Source: Amycolatopsis cihanbeyliensis
Lineage (GTDB): Bacteria > Actinomycetota > Actinomycetes > Mycobacteriales > Pseudonocardiaceae
DNA length: 64,000 bases
Assembly: GCF_006715045.1 (NCBI RefSeq)
Contig: NZ_VFML01000001.1
Location: forward strand, 3,750,501-3,814,500
Direction: 5' to 3'
Part shown: positions 28,213-39,023 of the stretch, in pieces
How the letters are laid out: each line of letters begins with the position of its first letter
Numbering within the stretch: the first letter of the stretch is position 1
Program-made: the position numbers and the translations under genes
The notes under the pieces: model-generated
What the model was told of the DNA's origin: nothing
The model's input: only the letters and a program-made list of their open reading frames with translations
Database searches by the model: none

Positions 28213-28661
28213 TCAGCGAGGGCGGCGGGGTGGGCGCCAGACGACGAGGGCGGATTCCCTGCGGACCGGCACCAGATCCTTGCGGTAGGAGGCATGCACC
28301 GCGGCGGCGGCCTGCTCGGCGGCCGCGTAGGCGGCGGCCAGCTCCTCGGCCAGCTCCCGTGCCCGCTCGCGCAGGGCGTCGACCTGGTTCTCCAGCTCGA
28401 TGATCCGTTTGATGCCGGCGAGGTTCACGCCGTCCTCCTGGGACAGCCGCTGCACCTCGCGCAGTTGCGCGATGTCCCGCATGGAGTAGCGCCTGCCCCC
28501 GCCCGAGGTGCGACCCGGGGAAACCAGCCCCTGCCGGTCGTAGGACCGCAGTGTCTGCGCGTGCAGGCCGGAAAGCTGGGCCGCGACGGAGATGACGAAC
28601 ACCGGGGTGTCCTCGTCGGCGCCATGCGGCAGGCCGCCGGGCAGCGGGGAGGAGCCGAACA

Positions 28662-28665
<4 letters not shown>
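28213..28665 (-). CDS. hspR: heat-shock repressor HspR (MerR family)
   Basis: 150 residues. The MerR-type HTH reads [47 protein letters not shown], then a coiled-coil ([19 protein letters not shown]). HspR uses DnaK as co-repressor at CTTGAGT-N7-ACTCAAG sites, and such sites occur here ahead of dnaK and clpB. The start is GTG at 28665, overlapping the dnaJ stop by four bases (GTGA), or the next ATG (28662). It is the last gene of the dnaK-grpE-dnaJ-hspR operon it controls. Confidence 0.96.
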
Positions 28666-29840
<1,175 letters not shown>

Positions 29841-29864
29841 CGGGCGTCCCCTCCCTCCCTGCTG

Positions 29865-30611
29865 TTATCGAGCGTTCTCATCGGTGTTCAGCGGTAGCTC
29901 GCCCTCGACCGGCGGGTCGACGGGCACCTCCGCCTCAGCGGCCGCGGGCTCCGCCGCCGGCTCGTGGTCGGTCACCCCGACCAGCGCGGCGCGCAGCACG
30001 CGGTCGCCGAAGTGGTAACCACGGCGCAGCACCGTGGTCACCGTCGGGCCGTCCACCTCGGGCGAGGTGGCGTGCTGGACCGCCTCGTGCACGCTCGGGT
30101 CGAAGGGCTCGCCCTCGGTCCCGAACGATTCCAGCCCGGCTCGCTGCAACGTGTTCACCAGCTTGTCGGCCACCGCCTTGAACGCGCCGGTGAGATCGCC
30201 GTGTGCCTCGGCCCGCTCCAGGTCGTCCAGCAGCGGCAGCAGGTCGCCGACCACGGAGGCCTTGGCCGTCGCGGCCGCGGCCTCCCGCTCGCGCTCCACC
30301 CGCTTGCGGTAGTTGGCGTACTCCGCCTGAATCCGCTGCAGGTCGGCGGTTCGCTCGGCCAGCTGCCGCTCCACGTCACCTGCCGGCACGACCGACTCGT
30401 CCAGAGTGGACTCACCGGCCTCGGGGCCCGCGGCGCTCACCGGCACCTCCGGAACCCCCTCGACCTCGACCGGCTCCTGGCGGAGCTCCCCGGTCTCCGG
30501 GTCGATCTTGCGACGGTCGCGGACCACGACTCGCGGCTCCTCGTTGTCGTTGCCGGCATCCATGCTGTGCCTGCCCATTCCGACTGAGTCCTCGCGATCC
30601 GGTTCGGTCAC
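29865..30611 (-). CDS. grpE: nucleotide exchange factor GrpE
   Basis: 248 residues. A long disordered acidic N-terminus is followed by the coiled-coil ([32 protein letters not shown]) and the GrpE beta domain ([40 protein letters not shown]). It exchanges ADP for ATP on DnaK. The start is GTG at 30611, overlapping the dnaK stop (GTGA). It is longer than E. coli GrpE (197) because of its unstructured ends, as in other actinomycetes. Confidence 0.96.
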   Translation of the reverse strand: MTEPDREDSVGMGRHSMDAGNDNEEPRVVVRDRRKIDPETGELRQEPVEVEGVPEVPVSAAGPEAGESTLDESVVPAGDVERQLAERTADLQRIQAEYANYRKRVEREREAAAATAKASVVGDLLPLLDDLERAEAHGDLTGAFKAVADKLVNTLQRAGLESFGTEGEPFDPSVHEAVQHATSPEVDGPTVTTVLRRGYHFGDRVLRAALVGVTDHEPAAEPAAAEAEVPVDPPVEGELPLNTDENAR

Positions 30612-32485
30612 TTCTTCTCGTCCTCGTCCACGATCTCGGCGTCCACGACATCGTCTGCCTTCGCCGAGCCGGACTCGCCCGCGTCGCCGGCAGCGCCCGC
30701 GGCCCCGGCGGCACCCGCGGCGCCTGCCTCGCCCGCCTGGGCACCGGTGTTCGCGTACAGCGCGGTGGCCAGCTCCTGGGAGGCGGAGTTCAGCTTCTCG
30801 ATGGACTCCTTGATCTTGCCGGTGTCGGTGCCCTTGAGCGACTCGTTCGCCTCGTCGATCGCGGTCTGCACCTTGCCCTTGAGGTCATCCGGCAACTTGT
30901 CCTCGTTGTCCTTGATGAACTTCTCGGTCTGGTAGACCAGCGTCTCCGCCTGGTTGCGGGTCTCGGCCTCCTCGCGCCGCTGCTTGTCCTCCTCGGCGTG
31001 CGCCTCGGCGTCCTTGACCATCCGGTCGATGTCCTCCTTCGGCAGCGCGGAGCCACCGGTGATGGTCATCGACTGTTCCTTGTTCGTGCCGAGGTCCTTG
31101 GCGGTCACGTGCACGATGCCGTTGGCGTCGATGTCGAAGGCGACCTCGATCTGCGGCACACCGCGCGGTGCCGGCGGGATGCCGGTCAACTCGAACATGC
31201 CGAGCTTCTTGTTGTGCGCGGCGATCTCGCGCTCACCCTGGAACACCTGGATCTGCACCGAGGGCTGGTTGTCGTCCGCGGTGGAGAAGATCTCCGAACG
31301 CTTGGTCGGGATCGTGGTGTTGCGCTCGATCAGCTTGGTGAACACGCCACCCTTGGTCTCGATGCCCAGCGACAGCGGGGTCACGTCCAGCAGCAGGACG
31401 TCCTTGACCTCACCCTTGAGCACGCCGGCCTGCAGCGCCGCACCGACCGCGACGACCTCGTCCGGGTTCACGCCCTTGTTCGGGTCCTTGCCGCCGGTCA
31501 GTTCCTTGACCAGGTCGGCGACCGCGGGCATCCGGGTGGACCCGCCGACCAGCACCACGTGGTCGATGTCGGACAACCCGATACTGGCGTCCCTGATCAC
31601 GTTGTGGAACGGCGCCTTGGTGCGGTCCAGCAGGTCGGAGGTGATCCGCTGGAACTCGGCACGGGACAGGTTCTCGTCGAGGAACAGCGGGTTCTTGTCC
31701 CCGTCCACCGTGATGTACGGCAGGTTGATGTTGGCGCTGTTGGAGCTGGACAGCTCGATCTTGGCCTTCTCCGCGGCCTCACGAATGCGCTGCAGCGCCA
31801 TCTTGTCCTTGGTCAGGTCGATGCCGTTGGCGGACTTGAACTTCTCCACCAGCCAGTCGACGATCCGCTGATCCCAGTCATCCCCACCGAGGTGGTTGTC
31901 ACCACTGGTCGCGCGGACCTCGACCACGCCCTCGCCGATCTCCAGCAGGGAGACGTCGAAGGTGCCGCCACCGAGGTCGAAGACCAGGATGGTCTGCTCC
32001 TTCTCGCCCTTGTCCAGCCCGTAGGCCAGTGCGGCCGCGGTGGGCTCGTTGACGATCCGCAGCACGTTCAGCCCGGCGATCTGGCCGGCCTCCTTGGTGG
32101 CCTGCCGCTGCGCGTCCTCGAAGTAGGCGGGCACGGTGATCACCGCGTCAGTGACCTCGTCACCGAGGTAGGACTCGGCGTCCCGCTTGAGCTTCATCAG
32201 CACCCGCGCGCTGATCTCCTGCGCGGTGTAGGCCTTGTCGTCGATCTCGGTCTTCCAGTCCGAGCCGATGTGCCGCTTCACCGACCGGATCGTCCGGTCC
32301 ACGTTCGTGACGGCCTGGTTCTTCGCGGGCTGCCCGGTCAGCACCTCGCCGTTCTTGGCGAAGGCGACGATGGACGGGGTTGTCCGCGAACCTTCCGAGT
32401 TGGCAATGACCGCCGGCTCGCCGCCCTCGAGCACGGCGACGACCGAGTTGGTCGTACCCAGGTCGATGCCGACCGCTCGCGCCAT
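30608..32485 (-). CDS. dnaK: chaperone DnaK (Hsp70)
   Basis: 625 residues with an intact ATPase domain ([46 protein letters not shown]), the [18 protein letters not shown] linker and substrate domain, and an Ala/Gly-rich lid tail. It is the central Hsp70 and also the HspR co-repressor in actinobacteria. It is the first gene of the operon, with two HAIR elements upstream (32530-32550 and 32586-32606). Confidence 0.98.
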   Translation of the reverse strand: MARAVGIDLGTTNSVVAVLEGGEPAVIANSEGSRTTPSIVAFAKNGEVLTGQPAKNQAVTNVDRTIRSVKRHIGSDWKTEIDDKAYTAQEISARVLMKLKRDAESYLGDEVTDAVITVPAYFEDAQRQATKEAGQIAGLNVLRIVNEPTAAALAYGLDKGEKEQTILVFDLGGGTFDVSLLEIGEGVVEVRATSGDNHLGGDDWDQRIVDWLVEKFKSANGIDLTKDKMALQRIREAAEKAKIELSSSNSANINLPYITVDGDKNPLFLDENLSRAEFQRITSDLLDRTKAPFHNVIRDASIGLSDIDHVVLVGGSTRMPAVADLVKELTGGKDPNKGVNPDEVVAVGAALQAGVLKGEVKDVLLLDVTPLSLGIETKGGVFTKLIERNTTIPTKRSEIFSTADDNQPSVQIQVFQGEREIAAHNKKLGMFELTGIPPAPRGVPQIEVAFDIDANGIVHVTAKDLGTNKEQSMTITGGSALPKEDIDRMVKDAEAHAEEDKQRREEAETRNQAETLVYQTEKFIKDNEDKLPDDLKGKVQTAIDEANESLKGTDTGKIKESIEKLNSASQELATALYANTGAQAGEAGAAGAAGAAGAAGDAGESGSAKADDVVDAEIVDEDEKK

Positions 32486-32529
32486 GGGTTGTTCCTCCTG
32501 TGTGTTCTGAACTGCAGCTTTCCGCCCGC

Positions 32530-32550
32530 GTTGAGCGGCCTGAACTCAAG
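32530..32550. promoter_or_regulatory. HAIR-like element 1 upstream of dnaK
   Basis: GTTGAGC-N7-ACTCAAG: two mismatches from the CTTGAGT-N7-ACTCAAG consensus. It starts 45 bp upstream of the dnaK start. Confidence 0.8.
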
Positions 32551-32585
32551 TTCTATCCCGAGTTGGTATCGCTCGTCAAACCAGA

Positions 32586-32606
32586 CTTGAGCGATCCTCA
32601 CTCAAC
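32586..32606. promoter_or_regulatory. HAIR-like element 2 upstream of dnaK
   Basis: CTTGAGC-N7-ACTCAAC: two mismatches from consensus, 56 bp from element 1. The two sites together with the perfect clpB site define a local HspR regulon. Confidence 0.85.
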
Positions 32607-32655
32607 CTTCCTGCCTGACTCAACGGATGTACCCGCCGAGTTGTTCCCGCCCAGG

Positions 32656-33426
32656 TCAGCCCGCGTTCACGGTGACATCGCCGCTGGAGGTGTCCAGCCG
32701 TAGCAGGTGGGCGGCGGACGTGCTCTGCCCGACCTGGATCCGGCGGTCGCCGCTGTTCGACTCGCCTTCCACCCGGTAGTCGCCATCCGGCACGGTGACC
32801 TCGATGTTCCCGCTGCTGGCGTCGGCCCGGACGTCCCCGGCCACGGACAGCCCCAGGGTGATGTCGCCCGAGTTGGCCTCGGCCGTGACATCCCCGCGCA
32901 GGTCCCGCCCGATGATGTTGCCGGAGCTGGCGTCCACGGTGACGTCCTGGCCGACATCGGTCAGCTCCACGTCACCGGAGCTGATCTCCAGCCGCACCGA
33001 GCCGTCCACGTCCCGCACCCGCATGTCCCCCGAGGAGCCGCGCACATCGGCGGAGGCGACCCCCTCCAGGGTGAGTGTCCCCGAACTGAGGTCGCCGGTC
33101 ACGGCGGCGGCCCGGGGGAGCACGACCTCGTAGTCCACGGAGCACCACCAGCCACAGTCGCCGAGGTACAGCTCGCCGCCGGTGCTCGAGAAGGTGTCGT
33201 CCGGCTGGCCGAACCGGTAGGAGAAGTTCTGCCGGACGGTGGTCTCCCGCACATCGGCGACCGTGATGGTGATGTCCCCCGAGGAGTTGTCGATCTCCAC
33301 GCTGCGCACCCGCTCGGCCACCGTGCCGGTGGCCTCCGCGGTGGACGGCCACACCCAGCCGAAGGCGACCGCCACGCCCGCTCCGATCATCACGATGCCA
33401 CCCAGGGCCAATCCCGGCCGTGCCAT
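32656..33426 (-). CDS. DUF4097-family beta-strand repeat protein
   Basis: 256 residues. One N-terminal hydrophobic segment (LALGGIVMIGAGVAVAFGW) acts as signal or anchor. Successive beta-helix rungs follow, recognisable from the repeated SSGDI/SSGNI/NSGDI motifs (SVEIDNSSGDITITV, VRLEISSGDVELTDV, VTVDASSGNIIGRD, VTAEANSGDITLGL, VRADASSGNIEVTV). Such proteins (also called adhesin-like or lia-related) are surface exposed; the function is unknown. A CGWWC motif near residue 90 could form a disulfide. Confidence 0.85.
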   Translation of the reverse strand: MARPGLALGGIVMIGAGVAVAFGWVWPSTAEATGTVAERVRSVEIDNSSGDITITVADVRETTVRQNFSYRFGQPDDTFSSTGGELYLGDCGWWCSVDYEVVLPRAAAVTGDLSSGTLTLEGVASADVRGSSGDMRVRDVDGSVRLEISSGDVELTDVGQDVTVDASSGNIIGRDLRGDVTAEANSGDITLGLSVAGDVRADASSGNIEVTVPDGDYRVEGESNSGDRRIQVGQSTSAAHLLRLDTSSGDVTVNAG

Positions 33427-33608
33427 GCTGAGCCCTCCCCTGTCAGGTTTCTCTCAGATGGAACGCTAAAGCCCGCGGAGTCGGTGGACATCCGGGCGAA
33501 CCCCCGATTCCTCCCTGAGGCTTTCCCTACCCCCACTCGCACGGTAACGGTGCGGGCCGCGCACTAGCCTGGGGCCGGACCCTTTCCCGTACAGGAGGAT
33601 CGCAGACG

Positions 33609-34136
33609 ATGCCCCAGCCACCCAATCCGTACGACTTCCTGCCCGAGGTGCCGAGCTTCTCGCTGCGCAGCGACGATGTCGCCGACGGCGAGACCCTGCC
33701 GACCCCGCAACGCAGCGGGATCTTCGGTGCGGGCGGGGAGGACGTGTCCCCGCATCTCGCCTGGTCCGGCTTCCCCGCGGAGACCAGGAGCTTCGCGGTG
33801 ACCTGTTTCGACCCGGACGCGCCGACCGCGAGCGGGTTCTGGCACTGGGCGGTGTTCGACATCCCGGTCTCGGTCACCGAACTGGGCACCGGCGCGGGTG
33901 ACGGCTCCGGGCTGCCGGCGGGCGCGGTCACCCTGAAGAACGACGGCGGCCTGCAGCGGTACCTCGGCGCGGCACCGCCCCCCGGGCACGGGCCGCACCG
34001 GTACATGTTCGTGGTGCACGCGGTGGACGTGGAGTCCCTCGGCATCGAGGACACCGCCACCCCCGCGTTCCTCGGGTTCAACCTGTTCGGGCACACCCTG
34101 GGCCGCGCCATGCTCACCCCGGTCTACGCGAGCTGA
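33609..34136 (+). CDS. YbhB/YbcL-family PEBP (Raf-kinase-inhibitor-like) protein
   Basis: 175 residues with PEBP motifs: [37 protein letters not shown] (the DPDAP and H-W-x motif) and the later [13 protein letters not shown] (GxHRYxF). Bacterial members are small cytosolic proteins of unsettled function. A strong AGGAGG precedes the ATG at 33609. It stands alone between a divergent DUF4097 gene and the VWA gene. Confidence 0.92.
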   Translation: MPQPPNPYDFLPEVPSFSLRSDDVADGETLPTPQRSGIFGAGGEDVSPHLAWSGFPAETRSFAVTCFDPDAPTASGFWHWAVFDIPVSVTELGTGAGDGSGLPAGAVTLKNDGGLQRYLGAAPPPGHGPHRYMFVVHAVDVESLGIEDTATPAFLGFNLFGHTLGRAMLTPVYAS

Positions 34137-34196
34137 GGCCGGCCCGCGCTACTCGCGCGCTACCGAGCCGGTGACGGCCGGTGCCAGGGTCGGGGC

Positions 34197-36050
34197 ATGG
34201 GGAGCGCGCACAAGATACGCACGGTCGTGGTGGCCACGCTCGTGGCCACGCTCACCGGGGGTATGGCCTCCGCGGCCGCCGAACCGCCGGCCGCGGAGGC
34301 TGTGCAGGGCTCGCTGATGTTCGTGCTGGACGCCTCGGGCTCGATGACGGCCCCCACCGGGGGCGGCGGGACCAGGATGGAGACCGCGAAGGCCGCGATG
34401 GGCACGCTGGTCGACCAGCTACCGATCAACATCGACGTCGGGCTGCAGGTCTACGGCACCGCCACCGGGAACACCCCGGCCGAGAAGGAGGCCGGCTGTG
34501 CCGACGTGCGAACGTTGCGGCCGGTGAGCGAGGTGGACCGGGCGGCGCTGCACGCCGACGTGGCCGGGATCCAACCCCGCGGGTACACCCCGATCGGCAC
34601 CGCGCTCACCAAGGCCGCGGAGGCCCTGCCGGAGCGGGGACCGCGGGCGGTCGTGCTGCTCTCCGACGGGGTGGACACCTGCGCCCCGCCCGAGCCGTGC
34701 GCGGTGGCCGAGGAGCTGGCGGGGGACAAGGTGGAGCTGGCGATGCACACCGTCGGGTTCCAGGTGGACGAGGCCGCACGGGACGAGCTGGACTGCATCG
34801 CCGAGGAGACCGGCGGGGCCTACCACCACGTTCCGGAGGCCGGTGACCTGGAAGACCTGCTGCCCGAGATCGCCGACCGGGCCCTGCGCTCCTACGAGGT
34901 GACCGGCGAGAACGTCGCCGGTTCCGAGCAGCCGGACGAGGACGCGCCCTACCTGCGGCCGGGGCAGTACGAGGACAGGATCGACCGGGCCACCCCGCAC
35001 TACTACCGGGTGCACGTGCCCGCGGGGGTGACCGGCCGGTACACCGCCGTGCACACGGTGCGCAAGGACCGCTCGCGTGTCGAGTCCGGGGTCGACCTGC
35101 GGCTGGTGGACGGGCAGTTGCGGGAGTGCGCGCGGGCCCGCGGGTACCGGGACTACAACTTCGACGGCCCGGAGACGGCGAGCGTGACCTGGTCGGCGAC
35201 CCCGCGCACCCGGTGCGACCCGCGCGGACCGCACTACCTCGAGGTGACCTGGGACAACGCCAAGCGGCGCAGTTCGGACAACATCGAGCTCACCGTCTCC
35301 CTCGAGCCGGCCGCACGCGGTGACCACGGGCCGGGCCCGGAGTCGGGGCCGGTGCCGTGGCGGGAGCCCGCCGGGGAGCCCGGCATCGTCTGGGGCGGCG
35401 GCTCCTTCCGCAACGCCGCACCCCTCCCCGGTTCGGGTCGCTATGTCGACAAGCTGAACTACAGCGAGTACAGCATCTACAAGGTATGGCTGGACTGGGG
35501 CCAGGGACTGGCCTACCGGCTGCGGGTACGCGGCGGTGAGCGGGGCAACGCCGCCACCGTCGCGACCGAGTTGCGCGACCCGACGCGGGCACCGGCCCGG
35601 AAGCAGTGGTGGCGCTCGGCCGACCACGACGGGGACGAGGTGACCCTCGGGCCGGTCGGCACCGCCCGGGTGCGGTACGCCAACCGCGAGGGCAACCAGC
35701 CGGCCAGTAGCTCCACCCGGGCCGGCTGGTACTACATCGTGGCGAAGCTCAGCCCGGTCTGGGAGCGGCCGAAGTCGACCCCGGAGGAGTTGCCCACCTT
35801 CGAGCTCCAGGTGCACGTGACCGGGCAGGCGGAACCGGGGCCGGACTACCCGGAGCTGACCGTGCCCGAGGAGCCACCGCCGGGGCCTGCCGACCCAGCC
35901 GACTGGCAACCGGAACCGCTGGCCGCGCACACCGAACCGCAACGGGCCGAGGTGCCATGGCCGTGGTGGGCGGCCGGCGGCGGCGTACTGCTGCTCGGCA
36001 TGCTCGGCACGCTGTGGTGGCTGCGCCTGCGCCGGGTCAGCGGGGCTTGA
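34197..36050 (+). CDS. secreted VWA-domain protein with C-terminal membrane anchor
   Basis: 617 residues. A signal peptide is likely at the start (KIRTVVVATLVATLTGGMASAAA). The von Willebrand A domain follows with an intact MIDAS (MFVLDASGSM, then T and D in RGYTPIGTALT and LLSDGVDTC). About 330 residues of beta-rich sequence follow, ending in a Pro-rich stalk, one transmembrane helix (WWAAGGGVLLLGMLGTLWWL) and a basic tail. The MIDAS should bind a divalent metal and a protein partner outside the cell. It overlaps the convergent TetR gene by 14 bp at their 3' ends. Confidence 0.88.
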   Translation: MGSAHKIRTVVVATLVATLTGGMASAAAEPPAAEAVQGSLMFVLDASGSMTAPTGGGGTRMETAKAAMGTLVDQLPINIDVGLQVYGTATGNTPAEKEAGCADVRTLRPVSEVDRAALHADVAGIQPRGYTPIGTALTKAAEALPERGPRAVVLLSDGVDTCAPPEPCAVAEELAGDKVELAMHTVGFQVDEAARDELDCIAEETGGAYHHVPEAGDLEDLLPEIADRALRSYEVTGENVAGSEQPDEDAPYLRPGQYEDRIDRATPHYYRVHVPAGVTGRYTAVHTVRKDRSRVESGVDLRLVDGQLRECARARGYRDYNFDGPETASVTWSATPRTRCDPRGPHYLEVTWDNAKRRSSDNIELTVSLEPAARGDHGPGPESGPVPWREPAGEPGIVWGGGSFRNAAPLPGSGRYVDKLNYSEYSIYKVWLDWGQGLAYRLRVRGGERGNAATVATELRDPTRAPARKQWWRSADHDGDEVTLGPVGTARVRYANREGNQPASSSTRAGWYYIVAKLSPVWERPKSTPEELPTFELQVHVTGQAEPGPDYPELTVPEEPPPGPADPADWQPEPLAAHTEPQRAEVPWPWWAAGGGVLLLGMLGTLWWLRLRRVSGA

Positions 36051-36609
36051 GCAGGTAGTCGACAACGGGCCGGAGTTCCTCCGAGGTAGGCGGCTCGTCG
36101 TCGATCAGGCCCTGGATCAGCAGCCCGTCGATCCCGGCGAGGAACACCCGGAAGGCGATCTCATCGTCGTGCCGGACCATCGAGGTGAGCACGTCCAGCC
36201 AGCGACGCGCGGCCGGCCGCAGTTCGGGGCGGCGGGAAGCCAGCAGGTAGAGCTCGTACTCCGCCATGGTGCGGCCACGCTGCGGGCCGAGCGCCTCGGC
36301 GAGCAGGTTCGCCACCTCCGCCGCGCCGCCGCTGCCACGCGAGCGGGCCCGGTCGATCATCCAGTACACCTCGGTCGCCATATCCCGCGCGCAGGCGATC
36401 AGGGTGGCGATGAGCAGGTCGTCCAGGCTGGCGAAGTGGTAGGTGGTCGAGGGGGTGGGCACCCCGGCCTCGGCCGCGACCGTGCGGTGCGTGACCCCGG
36501 CGACGCCGTCCCGCTCGATCACCCGCAGGGTGGCCGCGATGATCTCGGCCCGGCGTTTCTCGCCACGCGCCTTCCGGCCGTCCGGTTGTGGTTTCAGCGA
36601 TGTCAGCAT
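36037..36609 (-). CDS. TetR-family transcriptional regulator
   Basis: 190 residues. The HTH reads RAEIIAATLRVIERDGVAGVTHRTVAAEAGVPTPSTTYHFASLDDLLIATL. The frame is open up to 36678, but that part crosses an operator-like palindrome, so the ATG at 36609 is preferred despite tight spacing after GGAGG. It diverges from the Fe-S reductase gene, with the candidate operator (36636-36655) between them, which suggests it controls itself and perhaps that gene. The ligand is unknown. Confidence 0.85.
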   Translation of the reverse strand: MLTSLKPQPDGRKARGEKRRAEIIAATLRVIERDGVAGVTHRTVAAEAGVPTPSTTYHFASLDDLLIATLIACARDMATEVYWMIDRARSRGSGGAAEVANLLAEALGPQRGRTMAEYELYLLASRRPELRPAARRWLDVLTSMVRHDDEIAFRVFLAGIDGLLIQGLIDDEPPTSEELRPVVDYLLKPR

Positions 36610-36635
36610 GGCCTCCGTGACAAACCCGGTCAGAT

Positions 36636-36655
36636 AACGAAACGATCGTCTCATT
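36636..36655. promoter_or_regulatory. candidate TetR operator, 20-bp imperfect palindrome
   Basis: AACGAAACGATCGTCTCATT: 16 of 20 positions are symmetric, with a central ACGATCGT. It lies 27 bp upstream of the tetR start and 121 bp upstream of the divergent Fe-S gene. Confidence 0.6.
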
Positions 36656-36776
36656 AGTGGCCGAGTCGTGCACCACATCTGGGGGACTTAGGCCGCGCTA
36701 ATCGGTTACTCATCAGTAGGGCGCGTTACGCTCCCCGCAGCCCACCGCGAAGTCCCGAACGAAAGGCCCCGTCCCA

Positions 36777-39023
36777 ATGGGTGCTGTAGAGATCACGCTC
36801 GGCGCGATCGCAGTCGCGATCAGCATCGTCGCGTGGAGCATGTTCGTCCGCACGGTCCTGCGCATGGTCAAGACGATCCGGCTCGGGCAGCCCGACGGCA
36901 CCCGCAACGGTCCGTTCGGCCCACGGCTGCAGACCCTGATCAAGGAGTTCGCGGCACACACCAGGATGAACAAGCTGCGCCATGTCGGGCCGTGGCACTG
37001 GCTGGTGATGTGGGGCTTCCTGATCGGCTCGCTGGTGCTGTTCGAGGCCTACGGCGAGGTGTTCGACCCCGAGTTCCACTGGCCGATCATCGGCGGCTGG
37101 TCGGTATGGCTGCTGCTGGTCGAGCTGCTGGGCATCGGCACCGTGGCGGGTGGGGTCGCGCTGGCGGTGATCCGTCAGCTCAACCACCCGCGGCGCGCCG
37201 ACCGGCAGTCCCGGTTCGCCGGCTCCAACTTCGGGCAGGCCTACTTCGTCGAGGCCGTGGTGATCATCGAGGGTCTCGGCATCCTCGGGGTGAAGGCGTT
37301 CAAGACCGCGGCCGGGCTGGAGGACCCCGCGCTGTGGACCAGCTTCGTGACCGCGCCGCTGGCCGAGGTCCTGCCCACCGCCCCGGAATGGGTGTCGGTG
37401 ATGGCCTTCGTCAAGCTGATGAGCGGCATGATCTGGCTGATCGTGGTGGCCAGGAACATGACCATGGGCGTGGCCTGGCACCGGTTCAGCGCCTTCTTCA
37501 ACATCTACTTCAAGCGCGAGGACGACGGCGGCACCGCGCTGGGCAAGCTCAAGCCGATGATGAGCGCGGGCAAGCCGCTGGACTTCGAGGAGGCCGACCC
37601 GGACTCCGATGTGTTCGGCGCGGGCCAGGTCGAGGACTTCAGCTGGAAGGGCTGGCTGGACTTCACCACCTGCACCGAGTGCGGCCGCTGCCAGTCCCAG
37701 TGCCCGGCGTGGAACACCGGCAAGCCGCTGTCCCCGAAGCTGCTGATCACCCAGCTACGCGACCACGCCTACGCCAAGGCTCCGTACCTGCTCGCCGGTG
37801 GCAAGAAGGACATGACCGGTGAGGAGATCGGGCTCACCGGCGACGACCCGCACGCCGGGATCGACGTGCTGGCACTGGCCGAGTCCGAGCGGCCGCTGGT
37901 CGGCGGGCCGGAGGAGAACGGGGTGATCGACCCCGAGGTGCTGTGGTCCTGCACCTCCTGCGGGGCCTGCGTCGAGCAGTGCCCGGTGGACATCGAGCAC
38001 GTGGACCACATCGTGGACATGCGCCGCTACCAGGTGATGATCGAGTCGAACTTCCCGACCGAGCTGAACGGCATGTTCAAGAACCTGGAGAACAAGGGCA
38101 ACCCGTGGGGCCAGAACGCCAAGGACCGTCTGCAGTGGACGGAAGGGCTGGACTTCGAGGTGCCGGTGTTCGGTGCCGACGGATCTGACGAGCTTTCGCC
38201 GGACACCGAGTACCTGTTCTGGGTCGGCTGCGCGGGCGCGTTCGAGGACCGGGCGAAGAAGACCACCCGGGCGGTGGCCGAGCTGCTGCACATCGCGGGC
38301 GTGCGGTACACCGTGCTCGGCCCGGAGGAGACCTGCACCGGTGATCCGGCCCGGCGGGCTGGCAACGAGTTCGTGTTCCAGATGCTCGCCCAGCAGAACG
38401 TCGAGGTGCTGAACTCGGTGTTCGAGAACCGGGAGCCGCTGCAGCGCAAGATCGTGGTCACCTGCGCGCACTGCTTCAACACGCTGGCCAACGAGTACCC
38501 GGACCTGGGCGGGCAGTACCAGGTGGTGCACCACACCCAGCTGTTGAACCGGCTGGTACGGGAGAAGCGGCTGGTGCCGGTGGCACCGATCGCCGACGAC
38601 GTGACCTACCACGACCCGTGTTTCCTTGGCCGGCACAACAAGGTGTACGAGGCCCCGCGCGAGCTGGTCGGCGCCTCCGGCGCGCAGTTCCGCGAGATGC
38701 CGCGGCACGGTGACCGCTCGATGTGCTGTGGCGCGGGCGGCGCGCGGATGTGGATGGAAGAGAAGATCGGCAAGCGGATCAACGTGGAACGGGTGGACGA
38801 GGCGCTGGGCACCGCGCCCTCGAAGATCGCCACCGGCTGCCCGTTCTGCCGGGTGATGCTGAACGACGGGGTGACCGCCCGGCAGAGCGACGGTAAGGCG
38901 GGCGAGAACGTCGAGGTCGTGGACGTGGCCCAGTTGCTGCTGTCCGCGGTCAAGCGCACGGAGAAGGAACCGGCCCCGGCGGCCGCGGGTGCCCCGGAGA
39001 TCGACACCGACCCCGAAAGCTAA
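36777..39023 (+). CDS. membrane-bound (Fe-S)-binding heterodisulfide-reductase-like protein (Rv0338c type)
   Basis: 748 residues. Five or so N-terminal membrane helices resemble the nitrate-reductase gamma / HdrE cytochrome b unit. Two 4Fe-4S ferredoxin motifs follow (CTECGRCQSQCP and CTSCGACVEQCP), then two CCG domains (ending DPCFLGRHNKVYEAPREL and MCCGAGGARMW). The arrangement matches the Rv0338c family of mycobacteria, thought to pass electrons between quinone and an unknown redox partner. That protein is near 880 residues; this one lacks the long acidic C-terminal tail. GAAAGG lies ahead of the ATG. Confidence 0.9.
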   Translation: MGAVEITLGAIAVAISIVAWSMFVRTVLRMVKTIRLGQPDGTRNGPFGPRLQTLIKEFAAHTRMNKLRHVGPWHWLVMWGFLIGSLVLFEAYGEVFDPEFHWPIIGGWSVWLLLVELLGIGTVAGGVALAVIRQLNHPRRADRQSRFAGSNFGQAYFVEAVVIIEGLGILGVKAFKTAAGLEDPALWTSFVTAPLAEVLPTAPEWVSVMAFVKLMSGMIWLIVVARNMTMGVAWHRFSAFFNIYFKREDDGGTALGKLKPMMSAGKPLDFEEADPDSDVFGAGQVEDFSWKGWLDFTTCTECGRCQSQCPAWNTGKPLSPKLLITQLRDHAYAKAPYLLAGGKKDMTGEEIGLTGDDPHAGIDVLALAESERPLVGGPEENGVIDPEVLWSCTSCGACVEQCPVDIEHVDHIVDMRRYQVMIESNFPTELNGMFKNLENKGNPWGQNAKDRLQWTEGLDFEVPVFGADGSDELSPDTEYLFWVGCAGAFEDRAKKTTRAVAELLHIAGVRYTVLGPEETCTGDPARRAGNEFVFQMLAQQNVEVLNSVFENREPLQRKIVVTCAHCFNTLANEYPDLGGQYQVVHHTQLLNRLVREKRLVPVAPIADDVTYHDPCFLGRHNKVYEAPRELVGASGAQFREMPRHGDRSMCCGAGGARMWMEEKIGKRINVERVDEALGTAPSKIATGCPFCRVMLNDGVTARQSDGKAGENVEVVDVAQLLLSAVKRTEKEPAPAAAGAPEIDTDPES

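Noticed and set aside
37755..38950. Extension of the kinase frame far into the Fe-S reductase gene as an 877-residue protein
   Set aside because: After the 11-bp repeat this frame has no kinase similarity and runs antisense to the Fe-S gene; the true continuation lies in another frame.
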